64,000 nt of DNA from Xylona heveae TC161 (taxonomy: Eukaryota > Ascomycota > Xylonomycetes > Xylonales > Xylonaceae). The stretch spans positions 620,001 to 684,000 of the forward strand of contig NW_017264197.1 of NCBI RefSeq assembly GCF_001619985.1, read 5' to 3'. How positions within the stretch are numbered: position 1 is the stretch's first letter; the number at the start of each line of letters is the position of its first letter. A program made the translations under genes and the position numbers. Below, piece by piece: positions 12,776 to 23,750 of this stretch. Under the pieces are notes generated by a model. That model was not told where the DNA came from, made no database searches, and saw nothing but the letters and a program-made list of their open reading frames with translations.

Positions 12776-13761
12776 TAGGGTGCCAGATCAAACTGTCCTA
12801 GCCATTGTTTTGAGCAAATGCGGGGGTGACTGTATTTATTGAAATGGAAGTCGGTACGATTAAAACTCAAGTATGCGACACCGAAATGAAAGAAACTACC
12901 AAGGGAGGCAAATGATCCATAGAAAAATTGCGTCAACACCGATTTAACGCAGTAGCAAAGGCTGCATCGTGAAGCGCCGAGAGATATCTTGCGCTCAGCT
13001 GGGAATCTGGCCGATTCTGCACCGTCACGCAAACCTGAACATTAAAAGCTCAGAAATTGATTAAAGTCAACCCTACCATAATAATATAATTTTTATTATC
13101 TGATGCGAAGGTACAGAATGAAATAAACTTGTTTGGTTGAACCTATTGGCGGACACTTTCAGCAGCTTCACGACGTTTTCTAGGGCTATGAACTAGAATG
13201 CGTCAAATGTACCAATAATCGGCTATGGATTGTTTTCTTTTTCTTCGAAATCTAACGCTCGCACATTATGACTTTGAAGTGTGGAAAACGAACATGAATA
13301 AGCCTGAGATGTCTTGGTTTTCTCTAGATAGCCGTCACACTTGAGCCAGTAGTCAGCTTCAGAGCCAGAACGAAAGGAGTAACTTTTGTAGGGTTATCGA
13401 GCGTGACCATGCTTCTTTGCGGATGGTACGAGGTACTTTTCCAAGAGGTCCGGTTAGAAGGAAAAAAAGGGCCTGTCTAACCACGATAAGCTAGAGCATT
13501 AGAGGTACATCATAAAGTACTCGGGTCGAGCAGCTCAGGTCTGCTTTCTGGTCAACCCAAGCACAAGAACTTTTCGCACCCGCTTATCGGTCACGTGCAA
13601 AGAAACTAGCAGTCCCGCTTCGGTTAAATCGTCTAGTCCGCACACAAATCGTGAATTCTCGACCTTGACGAACGATTAACGATCAACGACAACTTCCACG
13701 CCACGCCGTCGACCTACGATTGCATTGTCTCCTCCGGTCTCGAAGTTGACAGATTGCAATC
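12776..13761. promoter_or_regulatory. Upstream region of the eS1 ribosomal protein gene
   Basis: This 986-bp region contains the 3' end of the small upstream gene and the promoter of the ribosomal protein gene. A TCACGTGC E-box-like word lies at 13591-13598, about 170 bp before the ATG, and a pyrimidine-rich leader immediately precedes the start. Function of the E-box is an inference. Confidence 0.4.
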
Positions 13762-14880
13762 ATGGCTGTTGGAAAGTAAGTGCAAATGCACATTTCCCCG
13801 ATCTTTCGAAATCACTTCTCGAACTGCGCGCCGAAGATTCAAGTCCTTCATCAAACTCGTTCTAACATCCCGACTCCAGGAACAAGCGCCTTTCCAAGGG
13901 TAAGAAGGGTATCAAGAAGAGAACCCAGGACCCCTTCGCCAGAAAGGACTGGTACGCCGTTAAGGTTAGACTTGTTGAACAACTTTTCGCATCAAATTCC
14001 AGAGGTTAATGAATGAAAATAGGCTCCTTCCACTTTCGCCATCCGGGAGTATGGATCCCCCTTCTTTACTCATCGAATCTCTAGCGTATACTTACAATTG
14101 ACAACAGTGTTGGCAAGACCCTTGTCAACCGGACCACTGGTCTGAAGAACGCCAACGACGCGCTCAAGGGCCGGATATTCGAGGCCTCTTTGGCCGACCT
14201 CCAGAAGGACGAGGACCACGCTTTCCGCAAGGTCAAGCTCCGGGTTGATGAGGTCCAGGGCAAGAACTGCTTGACCAACTTCCACGGTCTCGACTTCACT
14301 TCCGACAAGCTCCGCTCATTGGTCCGTAAGTGGCAGACCCTCATTGAGGCCAACGTCACTGTCAAGACCACCGACGAGTACCTCCTCCGTCTTTTCGCTA
14401 TTGCTTTCACCAAGAGACGGCCCAACCAGATCAAGAAGACCACCTACGCTCGGTCTTCTCAGATCCGTGCCATCCGCAAGAAGATGACCGAGATCATCCA
14501 GCGCGAGGCCTCCAGCTGCTCGCTCTCCCAGCTTACCACCAAGCTGATCCCCGAGGTTATCGGCCGTGAGATCGAGAAGGCTACTCAGGGCATCTACCCT
14601 CTCCAGAACGTCAGTGATTCCTTCATAACCCGTTGTGTGTAGATTTGGGAAACATTTTGCTGAAATTTGGTATCTAGGTCCACGTCCGGAAGGTTAAGCT
14701 CCTCAAGTCTCCTAAGTTCGACCTCGGCGCCCTCCTCAGCTTACACGGCGAGTCCTCTCAGGACGATTCGGGTGTTAAGGTGAGTCTCTAATATCAAGCG
14801 GTGATATTTGGAAATCGATGAACTAACAGGATGGTCAGGTTGAGCGGGAGTTCAAGGAGCAGGTTCTTGAGAGTGTTTAA
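13762..14880 (+). CDS. rps1: Small-subunit ribosomal protein eS1 (S3aE/Rps1)
   Basis: Six exons are inferred: 13762-13775, 13880-13964, 14023-14048, 14109-14609, 14678-14779 and 14839-14880. The protein starts [15 protein letters not shown], continues [20 protein letters not shown] and contains [27 protein letters not shown] and [28 protein letters not shown], ending [10 protein letters not shown]; this is eS1, a core component of the 40S subunit near the mRNA exit. Codon use is strongly biased to C/G-ending codons, as expected for a highly expressed gene. The first exon is only 14 nt and the third 26 nt. The last intron has two acceptors nine bases apart (ending 14829 and 14838); the second is preferred because the CTAAC branch site lies too close to the first. 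Use of the first would insert Asp-Gly-Gln. Confidence 0.96.
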
Positions 14881-15208
14881 ATTAAATGGTTCAGGATGTG
14901 GGATAGTTTGGTGATTGCAGAACCTGTCTAGCCACAATAAAATTCCGTTTTCTTCAAGAGCACGTTCTTCCAATGCGTATTTTATGTTTCAAATAGTGAT
15001 CCGTGCGTGGCGGAACCGGTTTTATATGACATCACGTGATAACAGGAACATCGATAAAACATAGTCTCGCTCTCACATGCATGCTTTTGAAGCCATAGCA
15101 AATATCCTTTCCTTACCTCTCTATTTGACGGCAAATCTTGCGTCAAATCTTTTGTATATCTCATCTATTGGATCTCAGGAGTTGCCGATATTGAGACTCC
15201 CGGTCCTG
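14881..15208. promoter_or_regulatory. Intergenic region with a perfect E-box palindrome
   Basis: This region lies between eS1 and the Rab-like gene. It holds the ten-base palindrome ATCACGTGAT at 15031-15040, about 170 bp upstream of the Rab ATG. bHLH factors bind CACGTG in fungi; that it is used here is inferred. Confidence 0.4.
15031..15040. promoter_or_regulatory. E-box palindrome ATCACGTGAT
   Basis: A perfect ten-base palindrome centred on CACGTG, about 170 bp upstream of the Rab18-like start and 150 bp downstream of the eS1 stop. bHLH proteins of fungi bind CACGTG; use here is unproven. Confidence 0.4.
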
Positions 15209-16663
15209 ATGCCGTCAGACGAGTCTTTACCTACACTCAAGATCTTATTAATTGGCCCATCCGGTGCAGGCAAAAGTGCATGTGCGTAGCTACTTTACAT
15301 AGTCAGGCCTTTCCCCCAACATTGATTTAAACCAGACCAATGCTTCAGCGCCATCATTGTTCACGGAACCAGCGTTTTCGTGTGTTGCACCTACCATTTG
15401 CACGGACTGACATATCGGCACGAGGCGTATACAGTGCTCCTCCGCTATTGCGATGACCTTTTCGATTCTGAGTCCTCAACTGCAACGATAGGCGTTGATT
15501 TCCGTGTAAGTGTCAAGTCTGTATTTCTTACGATTTCATACGCTTGCTGTAGCCCTCTGCAGCTCTTTCTTTCTGCGCGGCCAAAGCAACACACTGCGAG
15601 AACAAATATGAAAGATATTGAAAGATAGAGAGCAGTTGCGTTTTGTGAAGATATCAAAGCTCAAAATTACTGATTTCGTTTTATGGTCAGCTCAAGAAAC
15701 TTTCAGTCCGCGGAACACCCTATAGGCTGAATCTTCTTGACACTGCTGGACAGGGTATGTTATTATTATTATTTTTTTTATCATTTTATGCGCCTATTTC
15801 CACGTGCTATTTCAAACACCCTTTTTAAGTACTAAACTCCTCATTCCAAAGAATGAGGTCAGCACTCGGTAGCATTTTGCTATCGTCGCTTTGGAAATTG
15901 GGTCAATGTGGCAAAAAATTCATATCTTTTCAAGGCTGAACCGGGAATTTTCTCTGTATAGCCGCAGGGCCTGCCCACCACTGCTCAACCATGTCCAATA
16001 TGACTCCTCTACTTTTCAATGAGGATGAAAGGCTAATTTTATGCCGCCAAACAGAAAGATTCCGAACTTTATCACACAGTTATTATCGAGGTGCGCACGG
16101 CATACTTCTTATGTTCGACATGACGAATCGCGAGAGTTTCCTGTCCATGGGCCGGTGGTACGATGAGGCTGAGACGAATGCGCTACCGGGAGTGGTTACA
16201 TATTTAGTACGTGTTCTCTCTAATTTCTCTATGGTTTTGCTGCTCTGCTTGGCTCGATAATGTTGTTGAGTTCACGCATTTACCCATGATTTTGCCTGAT
16301 CTGGAGTTCGATCTTCCCCTGAAACTGCTTTACCGTCTTCCAAGAATACCTAATTCTAAAATTGATGGGTACTGTACACACACTAACGCACCAATTCCTT
16401 AGGTTGGTGGTAAGTTGGACTGTCATGACTTTAGGGTAGTGTCTACAGAAGAGGGTGAGGCACTTGCGCAGCAGCATGGATCAAGGTATTGCGAAGTGAG
16501 CTCCAAGACACGAGAGAATATTCGACGGCCTTTCGTCGAGCTCGTCCATGAGATTGTGAATAACCCCAGCCTGATGCAGATGGTGAAAAGACCTGGCGAG
16601 GGTGGCAGAAGTCTTGATGTGAAAAGAGAAGACCCATATATTTTCAACGGCTGCAACTGTTAA
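15209..16663 (+). CDS. Rab18-like small GTPase
   Basis: Five exons, 15209-15281, 15435-15505, 15691-15754, 16055-16206 and 16403-16663, give 206 residues. Nucleotide-binding motifs are clear: G1 GPSGAGKS (about residues 16-23), TIGVDFR switch I, DTAGQERF switch II (G and E encoded across an intron), and SSKTRENI for G5. The C terminus ends Cys-Asn-Cys, a Rab-type double geranylgeranylation site, so the protein should sit on membranes. The closest subfamily by eye is Rab18 (SYYRGAHGILLMFDMT, FVELVHEIVNNP), linked to ER and lipid droplets in animals. Two oddities: the G4 motif reads GKLD rather than NKxD, and the introns are long for this genome (153, 185, 300 and 196 bp). The start chosen is the only ATG giving a normal short N terminus before G1. 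Confidence 0.85.
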
Positions 16664-17766
16664 TAGATTTACTAAGCCAATCGGCCGAATCCTATGGTTC
16701 CTGAAGAGGTCATGTAGCCCTCATCAAAGCCAGTGGCTACTGACCTTCCTGAACTTGGTTTGTAGATCAGCTCTTTTGGCGCAATACGGTCGGGTACGGG
16801 ATCAATTAGAGTGTATTCTTCAAGTCCCACGTTTTTATAGACATTCTCCAATTGCTTTAAAAGCTATTGCAGCACTCTAGCTTCGGCAGCGGTTCAATAG
16901 TGCTTAGGTTCAACGGACTTCTGCTCCCCTTCCTTATCAGCTTTAGTTTGCGTTTACCTATTCGGTTTGTTCAAATAGTAGGTTCTTGGTATTCAGAAAT
17001 ATACCCTTCTTTGTAATTTCATAAGTCTTCGGGTAGGATTTCCGAATTCTATAATAATAACGCTGTACAAGATACTAATAAGAGATTTTGTTCTATAATG
17101 GCACACCCATTTAGGCCATTTTGAAAAATATTGCACAGACTGACGCTTTCACATAAAGCAAGTTAGTTAGGCATGAACATATTAACTTAGGAGTATTTCT
17201 TGACTAGATTTTGCTGCTCTATGTTAGGACTGCTGTCGGACGAGAGGCAGCAATTCTTTAAATACGTAGATGTATGCATTCAGTATGATTGCTTTCAGAG
17301 CATCCTACTACATGTTCTTACTCACTAGTCATGGAAATTGTAAATTTTTAAATTAATTTGAAGGCTTATATGAACAATTGTTTTTCAGCGAACTCATATC
17401 CAGATCTTGAAAAGGAAATATTGCTAAATATTTTCTCGAGTTTATATAAATAGTGAGATAATCTGAAAATGCCAATTGTGCGCCGACTGAAAAACCAACT
17501 AACCACAGCACCAAGAGGGGACTTCGTGAATAATTACGAGATCTGATTTAAAATTGTCCATGACAGGCCAGAATGACCTCTCGGCCTTTACCCCCACCAA
17601 GCTACAGAACCTTGGAACCAAAACAAGCGAAGTCTGGCCCCAAATCGTCACCAAACTGATCCAAAACCCCATCGGGCTTATCGCCTTTAATATCTCCGCA
17701 TCTCTACTCCCTCTCGAGTGGCAACCTGTGATTCAGACATTTTGCTACCGTCAGAATACCAATACA
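16664..17766. other. AT-rich intergenic region holding a degraded coding relic
   Basis: About 1.1 kb between the Rab-like gene and did2. The part nearest the Rab gene contains the minus-strand relic described separately. From about 16,950 to 17,540 the sequence is markedly AT-rich with no intact frame. The final 200 bp before 17,767 return to normal composition and probably carry the did2 leader. Confidence 0.5.
16672..17085 (-). pseudogene. Degraded coding relic, family not recognised
   Basis: Read on the minus strand, this stretch keeps long coherent protein-like segments, for example KNVGLEEYTLIDPVPDRI, preceded by helical, charged sequence and, in another frame, by segments such as SYPKTYEITKKGIF. 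The frame is interrupted in several places and changes frame once, so it does not encode an intact protein as it stands. It ends with a stop only nine bases from the convergent Rab-like gene and merges upstream into AT-rich DNA. The pattern suggests the 3' part of a decayed gene, perhaps eroded by C-to-T mutation. I cannot tell whether it derives from a host gene or a mobile element, and a real gene with introns I failed to resolve is still possible. Confidence 0.4.
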
Positions 17767-18726
17767 ATGTCCGGGTTGGAAAAAGCGCTCTTCAACCTCA
17801 AGGTACATTACCACCTTTATGAGCAGCTTTAGCTGTTTCACCAAGCTATGCGCCGTATCCGCCTTGCATTTACCTAAATGATAACCCCCCCGCTGATTTT
17901 GATTTGACGCGTTCTGTTTAGTTCACGGCCAAGCAGCTGAACCGACAAGCCGCCAAGGCGAAGAAGGAAGAAAATGCAGAAAAAGCAAAAGTGAAAAAGG
18001 TCTGTGACCGCAGCTTCCACCCTTCGCATACGCAATTCGAGGACCGTCGTCATCTTCTGTATCATATATGCCATATCGAAACCGCCGCAGGGGGGGAGGC
18101 TGATGTATAATTCCGGTTTCACATAGGCTATCGCCGACAAGCATGAACCGATTGCCCGAATCCACGCACAGAATGCGATCCGCAAAGGCAACGAGTGCAT
18201 AAACCTACTGACCCTAGCCTCGCGCATTGACGCTGTGAGTAGCCGAGTCCAGACCGCAGTCACGATGCGGCAGGTCACGAAAGGAATGGGGAATGTAGTC
18301 AAGGGCATGGACCAGGCGATGAGCTCGATGGACCCGGCGAAGGTGGGTAGACTCCGCGCATTTGCGCCTCCTTGAGTCGCATTTACTGTGTGCTGGAGGG
18401 GAAAAGCCGTAATGCTTTGGTGGCGAAAATATGTAGCTGACGGGAATAACGACTGCTTGCAGATTTCAGAATTTATGGACCGCTTTGAATCTCAATTTGA
18501 GGACTTGGACGTCGCGACGGCCTATTATGAAAACGCAACTTCAGCGGCGACTGCTACGACGACACCGCAAGACGATGTCGACCGCCTGATGGCGCAAGCC
18601 GCAGACGAGGCCGGTGTCGAGTTGCATCAGGAGCTGGATGCCGCAACGCCTGCGGCGACGAAGATTGGTCCCACCGAGGAAGAGGAGGATAATTTGGGTG
18701 AAAGATTACGTGCTCTGCGAAACTAG
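17767..18726 (+). CDS. did2: ESCRT-III component Did2/Vps46 (CHMP1)
   Basis: Exons 17767-17802, 17922-17999, 18127-18342 and 18463-18726 give 197 residues, the usual CHMP1 length. The protein begins [21 protein letters not shown], continues with the basic helix pair [17 protein letters not shown] and [19 protein letters not shown], and ends with an acidic region followed by the MIT-interacting motif GERLRALRN. Did2 recruits and regulates the Vps4 ATPase during disassembly of ESCRT-III filaments at endosomes. In A. nidulans DidB affects endosome maturation. The ATG at 17767 gives the conserved N terminus; upstream in-frame sequence is not conserved-looking. A GTGAGT inside exon 3 (18235) is read through as coding Val-Ser. 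Confidence 0.95.
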
Positions 18727-19131
18727 AAAGAGAGAAGAGGGAAGTCTGGCTCACATACATTTGACAAGCTCACGCGCCGACAGGTCGGCTTATACGATTG
18801 ATGAATTGAAATATATCTATTCTCATGGCTCACATGTTGCGCCGTTGCGGTTCCAAAGGGGCCACGGTTATTGTTGTTTTATCTCTTTCGCAGGGGACTG
18901 TCCATGTTGCAGATATTCTCGGGAATGCTTGGAAGCAAAACCTCGTCATGGGAGGATGGTCACATGTAAAACCGCAATATTTTATCATAATTTAACTGCT
19001 GTGCAAGCGGAGCTGGTGTGAACTTGCTGGCCCTCCAAGTATATGTCAATGCTAGTCTACAACTGTAATTTGAAAAATATAATCATGACAAACATTCTCC
19101 GTCCCATTATTTGTATGTTTGGGGAGAGAAA
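18727..19131. other. Convergent 3' intergenic region
   Basis: This 405-bp stretch lies between the stops of did2 (+) and zuo1 (-). It becomes AT-rich near zuo1. No gene or repeat is seen. Confidence 0.5.
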
Positions 19132-20619
19132 TTAAGCTGCCAGAGAGGCCGCCTCACCCTCCTTGAGCTTGCCACCTTCCACCAGGCGCTTCACCTCCTC
19201 GGCGTACACAGCCTTGACCTCAGTGGCGCCCTTCTTGGAGGAGAGCTTGCCGGCCAAGTCAGCCAGCTCAGTGGCCTCAAGCTTGGCAATGATGAGGTCA
19301 ACATCGGTCAGGACACGGTCAACCTGAGCAGCGGGGGCATCACCTCCCTCGTGAAGGTAGTTGTTATCCTTGACAGCAGACTTCAAGACACGCTTGTTCT
19401 TCTTAGCAGCGTTCTTGGCGGCCTCACGAGTCTTCTTGTCTTCAGCCTTCTGGAGCTTCTCGGCAGCCTCCTTCTCGGCCTTGAGACGGGTTTCCTCTTC
19501 CTTAGCCCGAGCAGCTTCCTCGGCGAGACGCTTCTGCTCAGCCTCCTTCTCTAACCGGCGCTTGTCCTTGTGAGCACGCTCCTCCTTGCGGAACTTCTTG
19601 ATACGCTCGTCAAGGGCGAGAGCCTCGTCAACAAGGTGACGGAGACGAGTAGTGTCCTCGGTCTTCTTCTTCTTGCGGGCAGCGTTGTTCTTACGCTCCA
19701 CGTGACGCTTCTGGTCACGGTTCTCGTTGTCATCCGGCACGTCTTCGTCTTGGTACTCGAAGGTTCTCCAGCTGTCGAAGTTGTACCAGAAGTTATAGAA
19801 AGTCTCCACCTCTTCTCTGGTGCTGTTCTCGTTACCGAGAGATGGAACGGGGTGATTCTTGGAGAATCGAGCCTCCGAGTCGAAGACGGGAGCCCAGAGC
19901 TTGAAGAAGTTGCCTTTCTGGGTCTCCTTCTTGCTGGGCGGCTCCACATCAGCGTGCTCATCAACCGAGTCATACTGACGACGCTTAACAGGGTCGGTAA
20001 GCACTTCCGTGGCCTTCTGGATACACTTGAAGAATGAATCATCATCGGCGGTACCAGCGGCGGCCTTCTTGTCGGGGTGGTGCTTGAGGACCTTCTTGCG
20101 GTGGGCACGCTTGATCTGCTCCTCAGTAGCCCTGTATCGGTACTTGGACAGGCCGAGAACAGCGTAATGGTCCTGGTTCTGTAGAGCAGAGTGTCAGTTT
20201 CATGATTCAGTTCTGGATTTCAAGGATGTTGGCAGAAAACATGATATAGGAAGACATACCTTCCAGTCTTTGGGGTCACGCTGGAGCATCACCGGGTCCT
20301 CAGGCTCGCTGAGGTCGTCGGCGTCATCCTCTTCCACCTTCTTAACATTTTCCTGCGCTTGTATTCTCTCATCCTCGGAGAAAGTACGCTGATGACGCTT
20401 CTATTCACACCCCGATTACATTAGCATTTCTAAACGTGTCCGGTTCAATTTGGGGTCAATTAAACTTACTCTGCGAGCGTGAGCGAGGAAGTGAGGGCCC
20501 ACGGGCTCGAGGCTGCGCTGAGTGGCCGGGGACAAAGATCCAACAGCCTTGAAATCTTTGTCACTGCTCCAACCCGCAGGAAGGAGAGGCAAAGGGAGGT
20601 TGATCTGAATGGCCGACAT
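19132..20619 (-). CDS. zuo1: Zuotin, ribosome-associated J-domain cochaperone
   Basis: Three exons, 20619-20470, 20400-20260 and 20178-19132, give 445 residues. The N-terminal part (residues 1-97) includes LGPHFLAHARR-like zuotin sequence; the J domain starts at about residue 98 (NQDHYAVLGLSKYRYRATEE) with the HPD triad in LKHHPDKK, followed by FFKCIQKATEVLTDPVKRRQYDS. A ZUO homology region (GNFFKLWAPVFDSEARFS, FYNFWYNFDSWRTFEY) and a long charged coiled-coil rich in Lys, Glu and Ala follow, then a C-terminal helical bundle. Zuotin pairs with the Hsp70 Ssz1 to form RAC at the ribosome exit tunnel and stimulates Ssb on nascent chains. Introns are 69 and 81 bp. Its divergent partner is mzm1. 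Confidence 0.95.
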
Positions 20620-20948
20620 TGTTGACCAATTCCTATGATGAGAGGGTTGGAAAAATATCTCTCCAAAGGCCTGGCGCTCTAGGGTCCTCGGTCCACACTG
20701 TTTGATGCCTTCGGAACTTTTTTTCTTCGATTATGTAATACGAGTCCCTGGTCGGGGCTCTACGGCAAAACATTCTTGCCTTTTATGAAATCAGAATCAC
20801 CTGTGCGGCGATAAAATTCCGGGGGTCTGCGAACCGCCTTGGCCACTTCCTTCTTTTGATCAATTTTAATTTCACCTTTGCCTTGACGGATCAATTTTCA
20901 GCTTGGAGTTTTGTGGGGTATTATTCGCATAAATCAAAGATTCCAATC
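20620..20948. promoter_or_regulatory. Short divergent promoter between zuo1 and mzm1
   Basis: Only 329 bp separate the two divergent ATGs, so the genes probably share a bidirectional promoter. A T-rich tract at about 20,710-20,725 is the clearest nucleosome-depleting feature. Confidence 0.45.
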
Positions 20949-21418
20949 ATGGCACTCGTGGCATATCGACAGTTGCTCCGGTCGGCCCGCGTCGCCTTTC
21001 AAGGTGAGTAGATTGGGCGGGCGCATAGTGGGAGAGCCCAGGGCATAATCTCTAATCTTTCGCTCTGTATTCCAGGTGATGCTCGACTTCTATCTGCGGC
21101 CCGCGAGCAAGCCCGTGCAGGCTTCGAAAGCGGTCGCGATTTGCCCTTGAGCAGCGACGAGACTTCAGCGAGAATAGCGCATGCCGAGGAAGTGGCCAAG
21201 ATTCTTCGGCATAACATCGTCCAGGGTCAAATCGAAAACGAGAACAAGGGAAATTACAGTAAGGAGATGCCGTGAGAGCACAGCGATTTTTGAAACATTA
21301 GGCTTACGCGTGGACAGAACTCCGCATTCACGAGGAAATTGAGCGAGGCGATAATGATAGTGTCAAGATTTCGGATTCCGGACTCCTTAAACCAGGACAA
21401 TGCTGCTCATCACTATAG
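20949..21418 (+). CDS. mzm1: LYR-family mitochondrial protein Mzm1
   Basis: Exons 20949-21003, 21076-21258 and 21318-21418 give 112 residues. The start MALVAYRQLLRSARVAFQGD carries the LYR-type motif (here AYRQLLR), followed by the family phrases HAEEVAKILRHNIVQG and LRIHEEIERGDNDSVK. Mzm1 is a matrix protein that stabilises the Rieske protein before its insertion in complex III and influences mitochondrial zinc. Introns are 72 and 59 bp. The tail ends in Gly-Gln-Cys-Cys-Ser-Ser-Leu, similar to the cysteine-containing tail of Aspergillus Mzm1. Confidence 0.92.
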
Positions 21419-21566
21419 TATCTGACAACTCGATGGAAGCGACAGACAAATTTCATATAGATCTTCTTTCTCACAAGCGGGACATTCGGTCATGATTACT
21501 ATGTTCATATACTCCGTACAGTACATATTTTTGCTATCAATCCAAAATAATCCTTTAGAACGCCAA

Positions 21567-22812
21567 TCAATTACCTGCAAGACTAGCATACTGCACATCC
21601 TCTTTGCCTGGTGGAGGGGCAACAGCACTAAGGCTGTCGGCACTTTCTTGTGATGGATCTCCCGATCCTCTAGCGTTTGCTGTTCTATTGAGTGGACGAG
21701 CTGAAGCAGCCGCCGCGGCACGCCCCTCTCTGCCCAGTTCTATTCTTTCCTGTCGGTCCATGGTATCCAACGGCCGGGGTCGACCCCACTGTACCCGTAA
21801 TGGACAGCCCATGATGACGGCTCTTCCCTGGCAGGCTTCTGCTGCCGCTTCAGCACCTTGACGCGTCGAATAGTTTATGAATGCGCAATGTGATCGATGA
21901 GAGCAGACGAGTGATCGTAGGGATCCATATTGACTAAAATGGGCCCGAACGGCATGTTCTGGGAGATCATCCTCAACTCCAGTCACGAATAGCGATGTGA
22001 TATTGGGATCAGCCGGAGGCAGGATATCTTTTGGCCCTGGGGGAAGCTGTGCTGTGCTCGGAAATCCTCGACCGCCCCGACCTGCAGGGCGCCCACCTCG
22101 AGCACCACCTCTGCCGGCTCCATCCCGCGTTCGAATAGGCCCTGGTGTATGGGGTTTGGCATCCTCGATTGCCAGCTGACCACCAGCTGGACTGTCGTTT
22201 TCTAACCTTCGCTGTTTCTTGTAATAGGGCTCACTATTGGCGAGCCTCCTGAGAAGCTCCCTTGCTTTTTCATCTGTCTTCTCGTATTGCTCCACGCCGC
22301 CGCGACCTTCTTCAATCTCGCGCTCGTGTTCTTGCGCATAGTATTCTCGGTTGATGGTGCTCTCCGGCCCAGGCGCCACCATTTTTAAGGCGGCATCCCG
22401 AACGACGATGGGTAATCCAAAAGACAGATCGAGCATGCAGCACTGACAGCAGTTCTTCAATCGTGCGCAAGTGAGACAGATATTTGTTCGCTTCTGACGA
22501 GCTGTCCGGTCCGCCTTCCATCGGAAAATGGTGAAAGGACGAGTACATATCTAGTAGCAAATTAGACATGTTATCACTTTTACATACTACAGCAAACCAG
22601 TGAGATTGACTTACCTTACACTCAGCGCCATAATCTTCCTTTAGCATTTGAACGTAAGGGTTGTCTGGAAGGCAGCTCTCACTGTAACATGACGATTAGT
22701 AAGTGACTGGCCGCGATTGACGCCACGGACGTAACGCTACATACCAGACTGAGGGGAAATCCGTGCTTTCCCAGCCTGAGCGATTTAGGTCTTGCTTGAT
22801 CTGAGGAGGCAT
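21567..22812 (-). CDS. slt11: Pre-mRNA splicing factor Slt11 (Ecm2/RBM22-like)
   Basis: Exons 22812-22745, 22681-22615 and 22550-21567 give 372 residues. The start MPPQIKQDLNRSGWESTDFP is the conserved Slt11 opening. A cysteine-rich zinc region follows (SVCESC, AECKICTRPF, NICLTCARLKNCCQCC), then a charged middle segment, a Gly/Arg-rich stretch (about residues 180-215) and an RRM (about 232-303, with TSLFVTGVEDDL and HCAFINYSTRQGA). Ecm2/RBM22 is part of the NineTeen-related complex in the active spliceosome, contacting U6 snRNA and the intron. Introns are 63 and 64 bp. The intergenic distance to mzm1 is only 148 bp, convergent. Confidence 0.93.
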
Positions 22813-23750
22813 AGTGGCGCAGTACCGACTCCCAGGACAGGAGGTGAGGTGATAATGGCGTGGAGACTGACGTAGGCTGTTGTCGAGGAAAAACTCGGTC
22901 GATCAACAACGACAGGGCTGCGAGGATAGTTGGAAACCGTGCCCCTGACACAAGAAAACGAAGCTGTCTTTGCTTCAATGTCGGTTGGACAAATATTTAC
23001 GGCGGACTGGCGGACTAAATGCGGTGGAAGAGAAAGGATTTTTGATTCGGTCCGTGGCGGACAAATACAGGGTTATCTTATGAGTTTGTATTTCCGTCTG
23101 GAGTCCGACGCCTTTGGCCACTGGGGACTGTAGTACTGTAGTTTAGCCTGGGATCCCTCGGATGCAGTGATAGCGATCGATTACATAATAAACTCTGACC
23201 ACTTTTTTCCCATCAAACGAAGCGGAAGGAGAACCCATATTGGGTCGCTAAACCAGTCGTGGCATAGCGGGAGCGGACAGACCTAATTTACTTGGAAAAG
23301 TACTCGATACAGTGGAGTAATAGCAGTAGATGCACCTTAAGATGCACCTTAAGCTGCCTTTGTCAAAAGTACTCAAGACTTTTGGCCGCCGTTGTGCCCT
23401 GGCAGATTTGGCGGCAGCTGTGCCTGACTACCAGTCGATACTTCGCCCGGTCGGGTAATTAGTAGTATCCACCCTTGTACCTCCAATCGGTCCACACGAA
23501 AAGACCCTCCCCCCCGAATGTTCCCCAATGGCTTCGTCGTCTGGGGCTTGATAAACTTCCGCCTTTCCCCTATCCCCAGTCGCTTCCCACATTGTCTTTC
23601 TCTTGCTGGGTCTTCTCGATCTTTCTTCCTTTGAATATTGATCCTTCGTCCGGCCGTCTTAATTTGTCCGTTCTTTTTGCCTTATAAATTCGTCCGAATA
23701 TCGTGAGTGCGACTATATTAATACCAACGAATTTTCTTTAAATCACCAAG
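22813..23750. promoter_or_regulatory. Divergent promoter region of slt11 and erg6
   Basis: This 938-bp region drives slt11 (-) and erg6 (+). Close to erg6 it has a CCAAT word at 23483-23487 and a strongly pyrimidine-rich leader (about 23,500-23,650). A 12-bp tandem duplication (GATGCACCTTAA) lies at 23329-23352. I cannot identify a sterol-response element with confidence. Confidence 0.4.
23329..23352. repeat. 12-bp tandem duplication upstream of erg6
   Basis: GATGCACCTTAA occurs twice head to tail, about 400 bp before the erg6 start. It may be chance or a duplicated protein-binding site. Confidence 0.6.

Noticed and set aside
18235-18240. GTGAGT donor-like word in did2 exon 3
   Set aside because: Reading through it gives the conserved CHMP1 sequence [13 protein letters not shown], so it is not used as a donor.
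19570-20108. Frames of 155 and 185 codons overlapping zuo1 in other frames
   Set aside because: The zuotin frame with its J domain explains the sequence; the others are low-complexity shadows.
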